Source: a virus
Strand: one strand, 5' to 3'
Virus record (IMG/VR): IMGVR_UViG_3300033997_000311
Coordinates: 1-40,203 of that record
DNA: 40,203 bases
Part shown: piece after piece, positions 39,697 to 40,203 of the stretch
Layout of the letters: each line of letters opens with the position of its first letter
Position numbering within the stretch: the stretch's first letter is position 1
Program-made: the position numbers and the translations under genes
The notes under the pieces: generated by a model
Told to the model about the DNA's origin: nothing
Database searches by the model: none
Seen by the model: only the letters and a program-made list of their open reading frames with translations

Positions 39697-40017
39697 ATGG
39701 TCCAACATCGGCGAGAAGCGGGCTTCACGGGCTGGGACGCGGTCCCCGGCTATGTCCGCGAGATCAACACCGCCAGGGGCTACTGGGTGAGGGGCGACAC
39801 ACTCCACCTGTCTTGCCTGGCCCACGGCTGCGGTTACGGGTGGCCGGCGGACCTCCAGGGCTACATCCAGCGGGGCTGGGGTGACATCGACCTCCGGACC
39901 TTCCGGCCGCGCTGGCGGTGTCCCAAGTGCGGGACGCGGGAGGTCGGGACCTCCAGGAGCAACAAGGGCGACTACGGCCCACCGAGGCCGGGGCTCGGCT
40001 TCGGAGCTAGGGGGTGA
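39697..40017 (+). CDS. Zinc-ribbon protein at the right end
   Basis: 106 residues. C40, C45, C75 and C78 (LSCLAHGCG and WRCPKCGTREVG) form a zinc ribbon with a 29-residue insert that contains GYIQRGWGDIDLRTFRPR. No known family was identified. It is the last phage gene, next to the methylase. Mu has a zinc-finger translational activator (Com) beside its modification gene; there is no clear sequence similarity, so the parallel is only positional. Confidence 0.75.
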   Translation: MVQHRREAGFTGWDAVPGYVREINTARGYWVRGDTLHLSCLAHGCGYGWPADLQGYIQRGWGDIDLRTFRPRWRCPKCGTREVGTSRSNKGDYGPPRPGLGFGARG

Positions 40018-40043
40018 TCAGGCCTTACCGAATTTCGAAGGCA

Positions 40044-40083
40044 CTGCGAAACCAAGTGTCTCGCGCTGCGAAACCAAATGTCG
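40044..40083 (-). repeat. Right-end tandem transposase-binding-like sites (R2, R1)
   Basis: Two direct copies, CTGCGAAACCAAGTGTCT (40044-40061) and CTGCGAAACCAAATGTCG (40066-40083), agree at 16 of 18 positions and are spaced 22 bp apart, as in Mu R2/R1. They are inverted relative to L1, and R1 lies 7 bp from the terminal CA at 40089-40090. Confidence 0.8.
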
Positions 40084-40090
40084 CGCTACA

Positions 40091-40203
40091 GTCTGGCGGG
40101 CGCTGGCCGCCATCCCACCGGGGGAGACCGTGACCTATTCGGAGCTCGCCCGCCGCGTGGAGCGCCCCGCCGCCATTCGCGCGGTCGGCGCCGCCAACGG
40201 CGC
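40091..40203 (+). CDS. Host MGMT/Ogt-type DNA repair methyltransferase, interior fragment
   Basis: The open frame from 40091 reads VWRALAAIPPGETVTYSELA followed by RRVERPAAIRAVGAANG. This is the start of the O6-methylguanine-DNA methyltransferase fold, a few tens of residues before the usual active-site PCHR (outside the window). The part that should precede it (typically ..FQxxVW) is replaced by phage sequence, so the gene is interrupted at this point. It could be ogt, ada or an alkyltransferase-like paralogue; the window is too short to tell. Confidence 0.85.

Larger units (their letters stand above)
57..40090. mobile_element. Mu-like transposable prophage with siphovirus-type tail genes
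   Basis: The ends are inferred from inverted terminal sequences. The left end, read inward from 57, and the right end, read inward from 40090, align over 25 bases without gaps: both start TGT, then GC at 5-6, GACA at 9-12, TT at 14-15 and CGCAG at 21-25. Each end carries a transposase-site-like repeat 7 bp from its tip, and the right end has a second copy 22 bp further in, as in Mu R1/R2. Between them lie a repressor, Ner, MuA, MuB, GemA, Mor, lysis, terminase, head, tail and DNA methylase genes in Mu-family order. No tyrosine or serine integrase was seen. The adjacent 5 bp are GTTGG on the left and GTCTG on the right, so the expected 5-bp target duplication is absent. Confidence 0.9.

Noticed and set aside
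57-40090. Site-specific integrase
   Set aside because: No tyrosine or serine recombinase was found; a DDE transposase with terminal inverted sites explains integration.

Overview
The window holds one essentially complete Mu-like transposable prophage (about 40.0 kb, proposed ends 57 and 40090) with short host flanks. High G+C, dense gene packing and alphaproteobacterial-style protein sequence suggest a Caulobacter-like alphaproteobacterial host; this is inference, since no rRNA, tRNA or complete host gene is present. The right flank encodes the middle of an MGMT/Ogt-type DNA repair methyltransferase (VWRALAAIPPGETVTYSELA). The 56-bp left flank is not recognisably the other half of that gene, and the 5 bp next to each end differ.

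Layout. (1) 57-536: left end, with transposase-site-like repeats matching inverted copies at the right end, a nested palindrome and a leftward terminator. (2) 537-1342, minus strand: CI-like repressor and a two-helix membrane protein. They diverge from a rightward early operon across a pair of inverted 22-bp operator-like sites (1339-1390). (3) 1417-6857: Ner-like and Rha-like regulators, a ParB-like protein, an unknown protein, the MuA-type DDE transposase and the MuB-type ATPase. (4) 6869-11985: fifteen small genes, mostly joined by 4-bp stop/start overlaps. They include a DnaA-domain-IV-only protein, an ASCH-domain protein, a small Cys/His protein, GemA and a Mor-type late activator, ending in a strong terminator. 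(5) 12089-13473: lysis genes (GH108 muramidase with an EF-hand loop, holin-like protein, lipoprotein) and a DksA/TraR-like zinc finger. (6) 13478-19229: DUF2730, winged-helix protein, small and large terminase, DUF935 portal, and an SPP1-gp7/Mu-gpF head protein with a C-terminal PBECR-like nuclease domain. (7) 19563-25171: protease/scaffold, decoration protein, capsid, connector proteins and tail tube. (8) 25263-38711: tail chaperone pair with a textbook -1 frameshift signal, tape measure, distal tail proteins, two receptor-binding candidates of lower G+C and a DUF1353 protein. (9) 38712-40090: a run of five hairpins, a Dam-type adenine methylase, a zinc-ribbon gene behind a stem that buries GGAGG, and the right end.

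Together the genes describe a phage that replicates and integrates by Mu-type transposition (A, B, Ner, GemA, Mor) but builds a siphovirus-like virion: one tail tube protein, no sheath gene and a very long tape measure. This arrangement is known from B3/D3112-like transposable phages. The most interesting items are the DnaA-domain-IV protein, the toxin-like domain on the head protein, the complete frameshift signal, the mismatched host flanks, the five-hairpin stretch and the stem before the zinc-ribbon gene.
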